Of a stretch of DNA of 64,000 nucleotides, positions 21,479 to 34,539 are shown piece by piece (positions within the stretch are counted from its first letter, which is position 1; the number at the start of each line of letters is the position of its first letter). Both the position numbers and the translations under genes were made by a program. The DNA is from Bufo bufo. Its lineage: Eukaryota > Chordata > Amphibia > Anura > Bufonidae. A model generated the notes under the pieces. It had not been told where the DNA came from, ran no database searches, and saw only the letters and a list, made by a program, of their open reading frames with translations. The stretch is taken from positions 443,762,837-443,826,836 of the forward strand of contig NC_053392.1 in NCBI RefSeq assembly GCF_905171765.1, read 5' to 3'.

Positions 21479-21812
21479 ACTAAAGCTTATATTAGACGGG
21501 CAGATAAATGTGCAGATCATCGCTAATGTGCGTTTGTATGAATGCTTGTAAACGATGATCTGGCAGTGTAATACTGCCAACGAATAGCAGTGGTCTCCTC
21601 CTCAGTAACACCGTCACTCGTCCCCATACTGAGTTATTATTTGCCTGCGATAGACCGTGATTACACAGCACGATCTGCCGCGGGCAAACTATGATTTTTA
21701 AACGGAATAATCGGCAGCAGTATTACACTACCAGATCATCGCTAACGAGGATTCATAGGAACGCTTGTTAGCGATGATCTGCACAGTTATCTGCCCGTCT
21801 AATATAAGCTTA
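21479..21812. mobile_element. Palindromic miniature element
   Basis: TAAAGCTTATATTAGACGGG at the left is inverted as CCCGTCTAATATAAGCTTA at the right end. Inside, GCAGATCATCGCTAA (near 21510) pairs with TTAGCGATGATCTGC (21767-21781), and AACGATGATCTGGCAGTGTA (21553) pairs with TTACACTACCAGATCATCG (21722). The palindromes therefore nest. The target duplication is not clear. Confidence 0.65.
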
Positions 21813-22753
21813 ACCTTTTCAAGACCAAGCCTAAAAAACAACTGTGTACAGGCAATTTTCTTTTATTTTTTCAACATGGTAGTTTAGTAACCCAAATTTT
21901 TTATTTTCCGGACTACAAAAATAATTTTTGCTATGTTTTTTACTTGAAACTTAGGACTTTTTATTACCATGTTTTTTAGAGTTTTTCTTTTCCTTTTTTA
22001 GGTTTAATTTGGGGAAAACTGCTAATTCTTATTAAAAAGTAACTTTTTTTCAAATTATAGCTTTTTATTTTTTAAATGTTAAAACTCAAAGAAAAATTCA
22101 TTATTGCAATAGGTTCCCTATTTTGTGGGGATTGTTTTGATATATAACATGTATAGACGGTGAATGAGGCGACTATGGTGACAGTTTCCGTTAGCAAAAT
22201 TTTTATATATTTTTTATTTTGCCAGTTGATACTAGTCGTGACATCACTGGGCCTGCGGTAAACAGTGAGCGCCGCATCCTTCTCAAACAGCTGATCGACA
22301 GGGGTCCCGGGTGTCAGACCCCCGCCAATCAGATCCTGATGATCTATCCAGAGGATAGATCATCAATTTAAACAAACTGCAGAACCCCTTTAATTTATTT
22401 TTGGCACATAATATGTCCTCTTGAAAAACCTATACAAGTTTGGTATCGCTGTATTCGTACTGAGCCATTATTAGCACACAGTGAACACTGTGATGTCAAA
22501 ACCACAAAAACCTTGGTGGAATATTATAATTATTTTTTTTTCAATTTAACCCCACAAAGATTTTTTTTTCCTGTTTTCCAATTAACAAGGTAAATGAAAT
22601 GGTGCCCTTAAAAAAATACAACTTATACCGCAAAAAAGAAAGCCCTCATATGGCTATATGAACGGAAAAATAATAACGTTATGGCTATTGGAACGTGGGA
22701 AGGAAAAAAGAAAAATGCAAAACACAAAATGAGCCGGGTACTTATGGGGTTAA
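21810..22753. mobile_element. TTAA-target element relic (same broad family as 1052-2115)
   Basis: Starts TTAACCTTTTCAAGACC and ends GGGTACTTATGGGGTTAA, with TTAA borders. The right half (TTTGGTATCGCTGTATTCG, AGCCCTCATATGGCTATATG) resembles the right half of 1052-2115. A family D piece (about 22241-22395, ending CCCCTTTAA) is inserted in it. Non-coding. Confidence 0.55.
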
Positions 22754-24180
22754 TGTTGGCACAATCAGGTCACAAAGCTCCCCTAATACTACTAAATGCA
22801 ATACTAAATATGTCAATCCTCTAAACTTTAGAGTCTAGCAATAACGTATGGCAAGGTCCTTTAAGTTGTCACAACACTCGCTTTGTTATAAACACAATGC
22901 TTGAAATAACAGTAAAAGAGTTGTTGTTATGGGTTGCTAAATTTGCTTACAGTGTGTACCAGTGAAGAGAATAAATGACACTGCTACAAAAGCTCTGCCA
23001 ATGCGTTGTGTCAAATGTAGAGAAAGCCATTTGTCAAGTGCTGTCAAAAATAGACAATGCTCGCAACACTGCGCTGCACTGCCACAGGTATAATAAAATC
23101 CTAACATCTTTCTCTTTATGGCGAACACTGGTATGTGTAGGAGGATACTTACTAACCAATTAAACATGTTTATACATCACTCGTTTGGAGAAATTCTTTT
23201 GCTGCTGTCTAAAACTCTCTCCAAAGCCAAAGGCATCAGCATGCACCCTGCCACCTTAGGTCCAGACAGACACTTATTATGCCTGCCCAAGTTGATCCTC
23301 ACCTTGTAAGAGTCCACCGCTTCTTTTTGGACCAGGATGCAACATCCTATTCTGTGCTGCACATGCTTCAGTGATTATTGCCCTCAATTTCTTGAACTCA
23401 GTTATTAAAGACTCCTGGAAACAAAATAATTTTGCAGATTTAATGGTTTATCATTGACTTTGCATGATCTAATGATTCAAGAAATTACATTTTAGGTTGG
23501 GCAAGCACCAAAGGGAATATTTTAAGGTAAAATCTACCTTATGCATATTTTGTATCATGCGATTTCCATTCCTTCGTAGAATGAAAATTAAATTTCATTG
23601 GAAAATCTCACAAGATATATTACCACTGAAAAGGGAGCCTAGGAGCAGCTGAAACGTCAAGTCAAGAGTGGCACCGCAATTCAGAAAGCAATATACTATA
23701 TATCACCAATCTAAATCTGCTGGTTACAAAGCACCACAGCGCTCAATACAACCTTACAAGCACTACAAAGATCTTAAAGACGGAGGAAATAATATACAGC
23801 TGAACAAACCTATTACTGACTCTTCTAAGTCGTTCAGGAAAAAGCGCTGAAGCGCAATTGTTTTATATCACAATTATACTTCTTTTCTATATATGAATAT
23901 TGAATAGTAAGGGGGACAAATAACTATGAAGGAAGTGCGGCCATGCTACTAACATAAATACGTCTTACAGTTTGCCAGCATTCAATATTATCCATTAATA
24001 AAATGTTCTGTGATATAGCTCCCAGCATTTCTTCGGATCAGTGAGAATACTAGTACATTACTTATTCATACATTGGAAACTGGTCATTCATACTCTGGGA
24101 CGATATAAATGGGATTCATATAAACTACTGGTGTGACTTCTAGGGCCCTGTAGCACACTTCCCATCATTGTGTGTGTGTA
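22754..24180. other. No recognisable feature
   Basis: AT-rich DNA. Several short reading frames exist on both strands without motifs. The piece 23630-23900 (GAGCAGCTGAAACGTCAAG) could be the 3' tail of an unidentified retroelement, but nothing firm supports it. Confidence 0.4.
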
Positions 24181-24629
24181 TCTAATATAAAAAACTGAGT
24201 GTAGGTGTGCATGTATGTATGTCCGCTAAAGAAATCCGCACCGTCACATTTACAATCACGAAATTTGTCACACAGGTACATCAGGTGTTCGGGGAGGTTT
24301 TAGACCAGGTCTCAGCTCTCTAGGTTCCTGAGATATTCCCCAAAAGTGCATTAGCCAATAGAAGCTTGGTCACATGACGCTTATCAGCCAATAGAAGCTC
24401 GCAGGCCATTAGCCTCCACATACACACAGTTTTACTCCAGGTTTCCATAACAACCCAGCCATTTTTCTTCACTGCTGTAGGTGAGCTTTAAAGGAAATCT
24501 GTGTCCAGGATAATCGCTATTGAAGTAAAGCCATGGCCTAATAGCACTTACTACCTTATTTCAAGATGTGCTTTTGTTCCAGCAATAGATGTTTTTATTC
24601 TCTAAAAATCCAGTTTATTTACTGGCATA

Positions 24630-25140
24630 TTATGGGGGACACTATGGGGAAGGAGGAGAGGAGCACTATGGGGGCATTTACTGGGGCACTATATAGGGTT
24701 ATTTTCTACTGGCATACATTATTGGGACATTAGCTCAACTGCGGGCACTAAGCGGGGGTATTTCATGTACTGTCATATTATAGGGAGAATTATTACTACT
24801 AGGTGGTATTATGTGGAGCTTTACTACTACTGGGGGGCTATGAGGAACATGATTACTAGTATAGGCACTATAGGGGCATTATTACTACTAAGTGTGCTCT
24901 GGCAGATAATTATTTCTATTGGTGGGATTTGGGGGAGCACTGTTACTTTCGGGGGCACCCTGGCACAGTATCAGCTTAGCACAATTATTTTTGGGGGACA
25001 TTATCTTTATACTATTAGTGTCTGGGTGCAGTTATTTTTTAGAGCACTGTGTGCCAATAATTGTTGAAGGGGGCACTATCTGTGTGGTAGTAGTATTTCC
25101 AGGGCGACTGTTTCTGCAGTATAGTATTGGGGGTGGCAGA
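24630..25140. repeat. Degenerate GGGGGCACTATG-type repeat array inside the Helitron
   Basis: Imperfect units with the words GGGGGCATTATTACTACT, TGGGGGGCACTAT or variants recur every 30-60 bp. Divergence between copies is high. Reading frames crossing it are a consequence of the repeat. Confidence 0.6.
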
Positions 25141-26214
25141 AAAGGGTGTCCAGAAACTAATGTCTGTTTGTCAATCTCTGCAGAGACGGCTGAAAAATCA
25201 TCATGGCGGTCAGGTCTGAATGGAGAAGATAAAGAAAGATAACGTCTACAACAAAAGGTGCCATCACTGGATGTAAGAGGTATGTGGCGGCGCGCTACGT
25301 AGGAGAGGAGATGCTCCGTCTCCTCCCCCTGCCATTTTCAGAAGGAGGATTCAGAGCTGGGTGAGGCTGGCCAAAGGGGGCAGTAGGCCACGGGCGGGTG
25401 GCAGATGGTGGGGGGAACCACAAGCCTTGAGCAGGTCCTGGGGAGGGAGGAGAGCGGAGGAGCTTCCTGGCTGTAGCCTGCTGTTGTTTATTGTGTAATG
25501 TGAAGCAGGCAGTGCAGTCAGGACAAGCCCTCCCCTCTCGGTATGATGTGTAGAGACAGGCCTCAACAATAGGATTTCAGCTGTACAATGTTTGTGGGAG
25601 TGGCCTATTATATGTCGGAGGAGTTTTTAGAAATGGGCGGGCAAAAGAATTGGTGCAGCGCGCTACACGTGCCACATTGGGGGGCAGTAAAAGCAATGTG
25701 TTCCTGTATAAAAGAAAATAAAAGTCTGCAAAATAAAAATGGGCCACTTGACTGGATTTGCCCCCCAGGACTGAGGCTGCCAGCCCTCCCCTGGCTCACA
25801 CTCAGACAGCACAATGCTGCTGTCTTAGAGTGAGCTGTTCAAAAGGTCACACCCCTGATCCAAGTAGGCCACACCCCCTCCCACTCCTCAGCCGACAGGG
25901 ATTGAAAAAATGAAGTTAAAAATCAACTTCTAGGTCCCACTAAGCCACGCCCCGATCTGGCTGGCCATGCCCCCTTCCACTTCTCAGCCAACAGAGATTA
26001 ATAAAATGAAGTTAAAAGTCAACTTCTGTCAGCTGCAGGGGTGGGAGGGACAGTGACTTTATTCCTGCAGCTCACACTCAGACAGCACAATGCTGCTGTC
26101 TGAGAGTGAGCTGTTCAAAAGGATATCCTTGTGTCCATCCAGGCCCTGCGCTAGACGAAGGACAGGGAGTCTGAAAGCCAGACTGTCCGGCCTTAAACTG
26201 GACCTCTTGCCAAC

Positions 26215-26510
26215 AGTTAAGGGGATGGTCCGCTATGGAGGTTAGTGTTAAGGGGCAGATTGCTGTAAAGGCCACTGTTAAGGGGGCGGGCCCTTGTGGA
26301 GGTCACTGTCAAGGGGGTGGTGTGCTGTGAAACTCACTGTTAAAGGGGAAGGCTGCTGTAAAGGTCAAAGTTAAGGAGGTGGGCTACTGTGGAGGTTAAA
26401 TTTTAAGGGATGGGGCACTGTGGGGGGGGGGCAGTGTTAAGGGGTGGGGGGCTGTGGAGGTCACTGTTAAGGGGGAGGGTGCTGTAAATGTCACTGTTAT
26501 AGTGGATAGT
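26215..26510. repeat. Minisatellite of ~40-bp units inside the Helitron
   Basis: About seven units resembling CACTGTTAAGGGGGTGGGCT followed by GCTGTGGAGGT. They differ by substitutions and small indels, with a G run near 26424. Confidence 0.7.
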
Positions 26511-26582
26511 ATTGATATGTTTTAAAGACACACACAAACATTAAATGAAATAGATTAAATATACCGGGTCCTTCAGCTAGTA

Positions 26583-28160
26583 TATATATATTGTTTATGA
26601 ATTAGTATACTATAACAGCATTTGTGGATGGAGTGTAAACTAATTTGTTCATATATTGTATAATATTTGGCGTGAGGCCTCCCTTTTCTGTGCACTTGTA
26701 ATCAAGTACCCATATACCTCTTTGGTGAGCCACCCCAATAACATATTATATGGATACACTTGTATGAATTTACCCTATTGCATATTTGAAAGCAAACAAA
26801 TAAGTGAATTACACCGACCATACAGAGCATTCTATAATATAAATGGCTTCCCAACAAGTGCACTTGTGTATGGGTTCTTTGGGATGCAGCTCTTGGCTGC
26901 TAGAAGGATCTATATTTTGAAACTAAAGGTTTTAAGGTATGTAACGCAGGTCAGCTATGTGTCCCATGACTATATCATGGACTACTACATTTATTATTTA
27001 CTTGAAAAGCACAAGTCATTGCATTTCAAAGATTTGCTGAACTGAGTAGGCAGACAACACATACACATGTATATATTTTGTGTTATTATATGGAAGTCTA
27101 GTGATAAATGGGTTCCCATTATATCATTCCAAGGTAGCAATAATAGGTTTATACACATTTTTTGCATTAAGCAATATACCGGTACCAGCGGACATGATTA
27201 AGGAAGCTAAACAGTAAAAGAGATTTTACACAGATGGAAATTGTACAAAGGGCTAAGAATTAAGAAAGAGAGATGGATGAGAAATGGAAAGAATAGCAGT
27301 CGGGGAGAATTAGGGGATGAAAGAATGAGATAATGGGACGATCTGGTGCCGATCATAGCTTTTACCTTTTGCTGTCTTTACTGTTTTGGCTCCTGATTAA
27401 CACTTGAAAGGCCTTCCTCACTGAGGGTTCCATATGCCTCTGTCTACTCTTTTGCATGTCTATCAGTATCTGACACACAGGCACCAAGAAAGGTCTTCAG
27501 AAGTACATACAAGATCCTGTATTGGGCCACTGCAGAAAGGTGGACATGCTTTGTGATGATAAACCATTAATCATAGTGCCATGTAGAGATGTATTTGCAC
27601 AGGTGCCTTAGGAATGCAGAACCAATCATAGCCAAGAAAGACAAACTCCCATTCCTACATGCTTAAAATATGTTTTACATTGTTCAGGATTTTTGAGTGG
27701 CTGTGGATAAAATTAACTTGAAAACAGGTAAACAGAGAGGCCGAGTCCAAACCAGGTCCTGTCAGTGAAAAGCAGAAAATGCAATACTTTTATGTGTCAC
27801 TCAACCTCCCCTACTTTGCAGGGAAATAAGAACAGATACATCTGCACAACATAATACATCCACAACATGATAAATTCACTTCTTGTCATACAGAACAAAT
27901 ACCAATCCTATTAATAAAGTGATCCTGTACTAAATGGGAGACCAGCTGTGGAGAATACGCAGGGGCAGATTTATTAGGGATCAGCCTGCAGTAAAGAACT
28001 GGTAAGTATTCACCTAGCAGACCTTGCGTCGCTGCTCCGGTTTTCCTGACTGGGCTCGGTTTACCCAGCTGCAGCGGTAACATCAAGTTGAGAACATATG
28101 ACTGCTGCAGTCAATCACTGGCCTCTCCGGTGTACCTCTCAGGTCACTGATTGGCTGCTG
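26583..28160. other. Unassigned DNA with one 129-codon reading frame
   Basis: A plus-strand frame at 26656-27045 is AT-rich and tyrosine/isoleucine-rich, with no recognisable domain. It could be the untranslated tail of an old element. The words TTTGGCGTGAGGCCTCCC near 26668 feel repetitive but I could not place them. No other structure was seen. Confidence 0.35.
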
Positions 28161-28162
28161 CC

Positions 28163-28270
28163 GGAGGTCTCCAACTATTGCAAAACTACAACCCCCATCA
28201 TGCCCTGATGGGTGCAGGCCGTAAAAGAATGATGGGAGTTATAGTTTTACAACCGCCGGAGAGGTTGGTA
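28163..28270. mobile_element. Small hairpin miniature element
   Basis: CCGGAGGTCTCCAACTATTG ... AACTACAACCCCCATCATGC is inverted as GAATGATGGGAGTTATAGTT ... ACAACCGCCGGAGAGG. This resembles the ACTACAACTCCCATCATG hairpins common in vertebrate DNA. About 108 bp. Confidence 0.65.
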
Positions 28271-30225
28271 AACACAGATCTACAGTATTGTAAGAAGTGC
28301 TGTAGCGAAATAAAAACTTTGCTGTGGTTGGTTGATATGGGCAAAAATAAAAGCTGTACTGCGATTGGTTGCTGTGGTCAACAAACAGCTTTTTAGACAG
28401 CACATGCAGGGAGATGGAAGGCAGCCTGAAATGCAGGGGACATATAAAATACAACAGACTCTATGCAAAGGTCACTCCCAAAACAGGTGCAAAGAGGTTT
28501 CCTCTGTGAATGGGCACTTTGGGCAGTAATGGATTTTGCAAAGTTTGCAGGCATGATAAAAGTGTTACATATTCAATAGCTGTTGGCTGAATGATCCGAT
28601 TTATCGCCCAACTTCCTCCAAGCTTACTCCAGCTTGGGCAAATGTGTATGTGCATGTAATGGGCAGGGGAGAAAGCTGTTACCAGAAACTTTTGGTGGCG
28701 GCTTATCACCTAGGAGACTGAAATGATCAGGCAAAAATATTCATTTCGCTCAATCTTTGTCTCCCCTGACATCATCTGTGGGGAAGGATCTGGAGCTCTC
28801 TATACACATTAAACTGTTGGCCCAACCCCCCGAGAACAGTGGATTTGGCCAACAATATACTAATGTGTATGGGGGACTTTAAAGAAAAAAATAAATACAT
28901 AAATTATTAAAAACATTTTGGGATGTTTTCTTTACCTCTCAAATTGGGCCAACGAGAGCAATAAGTATTTCTAGGTAAGAAATAAAATTAGAAAATATTT
29001 ATAGACGTACACCCAAGCAATGTTGAGTATATACGATAGTCTGGAAATAAAAAGAGAACCCCCTGGTTCAAAACGAATGGGGGTATTTACCTATATCAGT
29101 ACTAGGTAGATGTCATCTCTTGAATGTGATGAGTATTTGTAAACCCTTATATCCAATGGGAACATGAGCTCACACCTAAATACTGACACATGGTATTTGG
29201 TTGCAGATGTGATCCTTGGGTTGTTTGAAAAATGTATGATGTACGCATGTATACATAAGCACAAAAGATTCAATGCAAAGTAATACCAGTTCACTTCTCT
29301 GTACACGGTAGCTCCACATCCAGCAAAATTAACCTTGTGGATGGAGGGTCGGTGGGAGTGTAGTGCTCTGTTCTGTTTTTATCTTTGACAGAATTTTGTA
29401 CTAATCTGTATATTACTTTGATGTAAAATGTCTATTGTGAAAATCTAGTAGGTTTAAAAAAAAAATATATATATTTTGTGCGCATTTTCGGATGCCTTCA
29501 ACAGATGCCACACAGTAGTATCCAAGTTAACATTTACTTATTTATTTTTACTGTATACCAATGTATGAAATGATACTCTGCTGGCCTCCCCCTGACTAAT
29601 GGATCCCTATGGACATGTTTAGTATGTTAGGAGCTTTCCTGGCATACACTCTAAACATGTGGCAGAAAAAGCTTTCTGACTGCAGCCTAAACAACATCTG
29701 TTTGTAAAATTGTAGAGCTCCTCGTATCTGAGGAAAATCTCTCTTTAAACAATTTATGCCAAAATCTAGGTGCACTCACATGTGGGCCAATGTTTCAGTT
29801 CATATAAAGTCTGATCTGCTTAATATGGCAATTTTGTGATTAACATATAATCACGTCCATTTACGTAATCTGCATTTTAAACAGACCTAAGATTAGACCC
29901 CCCCCCCCTAATGTTAATGAGAACTTAGATCAAACAAGAAATAAAAGAGCTTACCTCTCCTACTCTGGATGGTGCTGCCACGTGGGAGATCTAGCATGAT
30001 CTTCCTTCAGCACTACACTGTGACCTGACGTTGCACAGTGTCAGGTCATAGTGCTCTACGTCCTGACGCTGTACCCATTCAGGACACAGCAGAGCACAGC
30101 ATCAGCAGAAGAGCAGGGAGGGGTGAGTAAAGCAAGCGCCATGGACGCTGTATTCACCACTTCTCAGTCCTACTGTGTACTAGTGAGCACCTCCATAATG
30201 GAAGTGCTCATTAGTATTTGTTGTT
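28271..30225. other. No supportable gene; possible old repeat near 28780-28870
   Basis: A CTATACACATTAAACTG segment pairs loosely with TACTAATGTGTATGGGGG at 28856, suggesting a decayed miniature element. The remaining sequence shows no motif, array or terminal repeat. A C run occurs near 29898. Confidence 0.35.
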
Positions 30226-30228
30226 TAA

Positions 30229-30428
30229 GGCTACTTTCACACTGGCGTTTCGGTTTCCGTTTGTGAGATCCGTTCAGGGCTCTCACAAGCGGTCCAAAAT
30301 GGATCAGTTTTGCCCTTAATGCATTCTGAATGGATAAGGATCCGCTCAGAATGCATCAGTTTGCCTCCGTTCCATCTCCATTCTGCTTGCAGCGTTTTGT
30401 TGTCCGTCTGATGAAACTGAGCCAAACG
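30229..30428. mobile_element. Left half of a Harbinger-type miniature element (family A)
   Basis: TAA then GGCTACTTTCACACTGGCGT, followed by GAGATCCGTTCAGGGCTCTC, is nearly the same as 43929 onward. The right half is absent; a Tc1/mariner end begins near 30430. Confidence 0.6.
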
Positions 30429-30429
30429 T

Positions 30430-30660
30430 CAACGTGTGCAATATTCAGGCTGTCTGATCAGCACCTTGATATGCCACACCTGTGAGGTGGGATGGATTAT
30501 CTCGGCAAAGGAGAAGTGCTCACTAACACAGATTTAGACAGATTTGTGAATAATATTTGAGAGTAATGGGTCTTTTGTGTATGTAGAAAATGTTTCAGAT
30601 CTTTCAGTTCAGCTCATGCAAAATGGGAGCAAAACCGAAAGTTTATATTTTTGGTCAGTG
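30430..30660. mobile_element. Solo end of a Tc1/mariner-like element
   Basis: The segment TGATCAGCACCTTGATATGC ... GGGAGCAAAACCGAAAG ... TTTATATTTTTGGTCAGTG followed by TA matches the remembered right terminal region of a widespread vertebrate Tc1/mariner-like family. The rest of the element is missing. Confidence 0.5.
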
Positions 30661-30663
30661 TAT

Positions 30664-31644
30664 TTGGTAGATTAGTAAGAAGTAGGGAAAGATGGAAGAG
30701 ACCATGGTTGTAAAGATCAGGGCTTATTGTATATTACTGCAGTAACACAATTGAAAACCTTTGATCCAGACCATTTGCAGACTTGCTTCATTATAGATGC
30801 AATGCAAATATAAAAAGATAGGGGGCAAAGGTGTACATAGCTTTTAACAATTAATTTGGCTACATTCTCATATTTCAGTACCACTTGAACAGGAATGATG
30901 GTAGTACTGAATATCTGTACACCCCCAAAAACTGTACGAGCTTCCAATTCTTATGAGTAGAGAATTTTTCTATGTAACACAGCACACCGTGCACTGTTGA
31001 TACAACACTACACAATGTTTAATGTGCACACATTCAGGCCGGTTGTACATTATCTTAAATGACTTGTTTATGCTCTGCATTGTTCTTGCAGGGTATGTTT
31101 GTTATGTAAGATATTTATGTTGAATATTCACCAATAGAAATTCAATCATAAAAATATATGGTTCTATGTACAGTAACAACAGGGCTATAAACCATGTACA
31201 GAACTAATTATAGTCATGTCCACCTTGCCCTTCACTATCTATCTCTTTAGGAATAGCCTGGTCTCAGCAATGAGGACCATGCGAAATATGGAATTATAAA
31301 AGTGGATTCCTTTCAGTGCAATCTGCACAAGGATTACCGGGCATATATAATGGCGCCCTCAGGCATATGCTTTGTTTGCAGTACAAACACTAAACACATC
31401 TTCTGTACATTTATCTGAAATTTAAAATGTACTCAAGAAAAAAAGCATGTCTGTTCCAGGGATTTAACAGAGGCCCCTCCTAACAAATGGTCCTGATAAA
31501 ACAGGTTTTGAGAACCTCTTCTCTGGGAAATGATTTATAAGCAGTAGGTAGTAGACCTACCCATACCCTGTAAACTATTCATACGCCCTTTCTGCAAGTC
31601 ACCAATGTCTACTCCTTGTTGTCAATGTAGCTACCACAGAAAGT
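30664..31644. other. No recognisable feature
   Basis: AT-rich DNA with no supportable gene or repeat ends. Confidence 0.45.
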
Positions 31645-31985
31645 TTAAAGGGGTTTTCTCATAAACAACCCCCTTCTGAAAAAGGAGCTAGTCTAGCATT
31701 AAGATGATCATTGTGGGTTTGTCTTTTCTTACCACCGGTGATCAGCTTTTATTGGTGAGGAAAGTTGCTTGAGACCATTCATACTCACTAATTAAACCAC
31801 TTGGTGCACTGCGCTGTAAATTTCCATTGAAAAGTAGTAAAACATAATATATGGTGCTACAACAGGTCATTGCTAGCTCCCAACTTCTGAAGCTGGGTCT
31901 TAGACCTGATTAAGACTTGCCTAAGCCAGAGATGTCCAATTAGGTCACAGGGACAAAGGTAGACATTATGAGACAACACCTTTAA
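31645..31985. mobile_element. TTAA miniature element
   Basis: TTAA borders (31645-31648 and 31982-31985). The ends TTAAAGGGGTTTTCTCATAA and the inverse TTATGAGACAACACCTTTAA match with a few changes. 341 bp, non-coding. Confidence 0.65.
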
Positions 31986-33915
31986 ATATAGTACCAGAAA
32001 AGTCACACAAAGGCACCCTCATTTCTCTCTCAAAAACCAGCACATAATCAACCAAATAAAGAACCATTATGAATATGACTACTGCATAAAGTGAAAATCT
32101 ACAGTAAACTTACCTAATTTCAAGGTTACAGACATTAGACTCACCACAAAAAGCATAAAAGCAGCTATAAGCCATAATCAGCTTACTATGGAAGAACAGG
32201 CCCTGACAGGGTAGCTCATGAGCGAAGAGAAAATATTTTTTCCGGATTCACTAGTCCACAGAATATAGCCGTACAATTGTTACTCACTTCACGCGTCTCC
32301 AGCGATAAGTCCTGGCAAGTGACCTGGCTCCAGCATATAGCCGCATCCAGTTGCCAGGCAATTGGATGCCTCCTCTGGTTAAAACATCCCTTTTGGGGGG
32401 ACTGTGTAAATTCCATAGACTCCGCACCCTAGCCTAACCAACACCAAGTCGATGGTGGCTTAGGAGAATCCACATCTCCATTGACAACGTAATAAACCTA
32501 CTTGTGAAAATCTGTCTTGCAAAGCTAGCATTAAATAATCACACATATTTGCTCACTCTTTTCTCCAAGATCACATCCACAGGTCTATGTTCATGACACA
32601 ACAGGTACTTCTGATGAAAGAGCTTCCCGTCAAATGTGTTCCACGGCATCAATGTCATCATGTCAAAGGGGTAGCCACACGCACTGTTACAAGCCATCAA
32701 TGTAATCAGTCCACGAAGAAAGAGAAAAGCAAGATGAACTGCTCTGGAATCCACGTAAGGAAGCTACACATGGGGGGGGGGAGAAACAAGAAAATGACAA
32801 AATTAGAGTTTTGTCAGTGTTATTATCATCACATAAATTTACTATAAATGTTAGATGTCTTGTAGATATCAAACCACAGGCATGGAGCATAGTGCCGCCT
32901 CCTTTGTTAGGAACTCTGTTTATTTAAAATAGGAGCGTGGGCACAGTGGTGAGAATATATTACGTTATACAGTATTATTGTGTGAATATTGTGCCTGCAC
33001 TGTTTTTGGATTGGATTTGGATTTTTATATCTGTTTATACTTGTGATGTTGTGGTGAAGGGAAGATGTGACACGGTGCGCCACAAAAATCCATATGTGCC
33101 ATAGGGCTTTATACTAACAGAATTGTACACCCGTTTTTATACCACCTGGAAGTTTAGTGCAAGACTGAACTAAACAAGGAGCAAAACAGGACCAGACAAA
33201 AAGTCTGTGCAAAAGTTATCTAGTATGTTATAAACTAAACAAAATTGTGGCACATACACTTCATATATTTGGCACAGCAAGCTCGCGCCACAAATTCTTT
33301 TCCTAAACCTAGGGGCGGTAACACTGATATATCTCCCCCAGTGTGTATAGACAGTTTATGTAGGTATAAACATTTATGTTTAGAGATATGAACTCGCTTA
33401 TGGGCTTTCCTATATTTAATTTGCACATTTTATAGACCAGCAGGTGTTTTTACTCAGTAAATGCAAAAAACCCACATAATAGGTGCCAACATACATGACT
33501 TCACCAAAATACCTAGCCACACCTTGCAGGAATTTGTCACTCTGGAATTTTATACATTGTTTGCTCTCGACTTGTGTAATATGTTTGTCATGTCATGGTA
33601 TATTACCCGATGGTAGCAGGGCCTGAATGGAAGGAAAGTTCTGTTTACTAGAAATTCCACTCTGGTCCAGCTACACTTTGTATAGGCATTTTGTGCACCA
33701 GACCTTGAAAGCAAACAGTAAGCTATACTGTCAACATACAAAAAGAGATTCATCATAAAAAAATTATGAGATGGAGACCTTCTAAAACAGGCTAGTTTCA
33801 TTTGTCCTCACCACAGTCTGCACTTCAAAATCTAAAAAGAGGATGTTTGAGAACATACAAACTTACAAAGAAATATATAGCACTAAATGACCGATTACAT
33901 AGTTGCATAGTTAAT
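31986..33915. other. No supportable gene
   Basis: Two modest minus-strand frames (32216-32416, 32687-32890) carry no family motif. A G run is at 32773. The stretch 33240-33460 has the feel of a decayed repeat (GGCACATACACTTC, GCGCCACAAATTC), but no ends are visible. Confidence 0.4.
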
Positions 33916-33919
33916 ACGG

Positions 33920-34075
33920 TTAATCAGTTATTTCCATCAGTTATTGAGAGCCAAAACCAGTAGTGAGGCCTACTCAGAGATAAGGTGTAAGGGAGAGATC
34001 TGCACCTGTTCTGTGTTTTTGACCCGCATCTGGTTTTGGCTCATGATACCTGATGGAAATAACTAACCAAATAAC
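33920..34075. mobile_element. Hairpin miniature fragment
   Basis: AGTTATTTCCATCAGTTATT and GAGAGCCAAAACCAG on the left pair with CTGGTTTTGGCTC and TGATGGAAATAACT on the right. About 155 bp; target duplication not determined. Confidence 0.55.
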
Positions 34076-34539
34076 AGAAGTGTGAACTCAGTCCAAGTCA
34101 TACACACCTTTTATTTCTGACCTCAACAAAGCTTTTTGACATTACCTTCGAACTTATGGCTGAACCTGCACATCACACTGAGGTGACAGTGGAGACCCAG
34201 ATCTTCTGGCAAACCACTGTGTGCATACATATCCATGGACAGCCAGAATGAAACTACCAATTGTTGAAAATGTTGACCACATTTACATATTTTATCAAAA
34301 TACGTCGTTACAGTTGTAATCAAAATAATTGTTCCCCACTACAAATTAGATTTATTAGCCAAATGTACAAACTTTCAACTGTTTGAAATAAAAAATCAAA
34401 CAAGAACAATTTAAGTGGCTCGTAATATAATAAGTGGTTTCTCCAAACTCAATACAAAGTGGCATTTTTAATGACTACTGCAGTTTCAGAATTATTCAAC
34501 CCCATCCTATTCCTAATGAGTAATAGCCTCCAGTTTAAT

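Larger units (their letters stand above)
24181..26580 (+). mobile_element. Non-autonomous Helitron
   Basis: The 5' end is TCTAATATAAAAAACTGAGT just after an A (24180); the 3' end is CTTCAGCTAG followed by T (26581). This is the A|TC...CTAG|T structure of Helitrons, which insert between A and T without duplicating the target. The first 200 bases (GTCCGCTAAAGAAATCCGCA, CACGAAATTTG) match a frog Helitron I remember. The expected GC hairpin before CTAG is reduced to ACCGGGT. No Rep/helicase is encoded. The interior holds two expanded repeats (24630-25140 and 26215-26510). Confidence 0.7.

Noticed and set aside
26656..27045. 129-codon plus-strand frame as a possible host gene
   Set aside because: No recognisable domain, no splice or promoter evidence; composition like surrounding AT-rich DNA.
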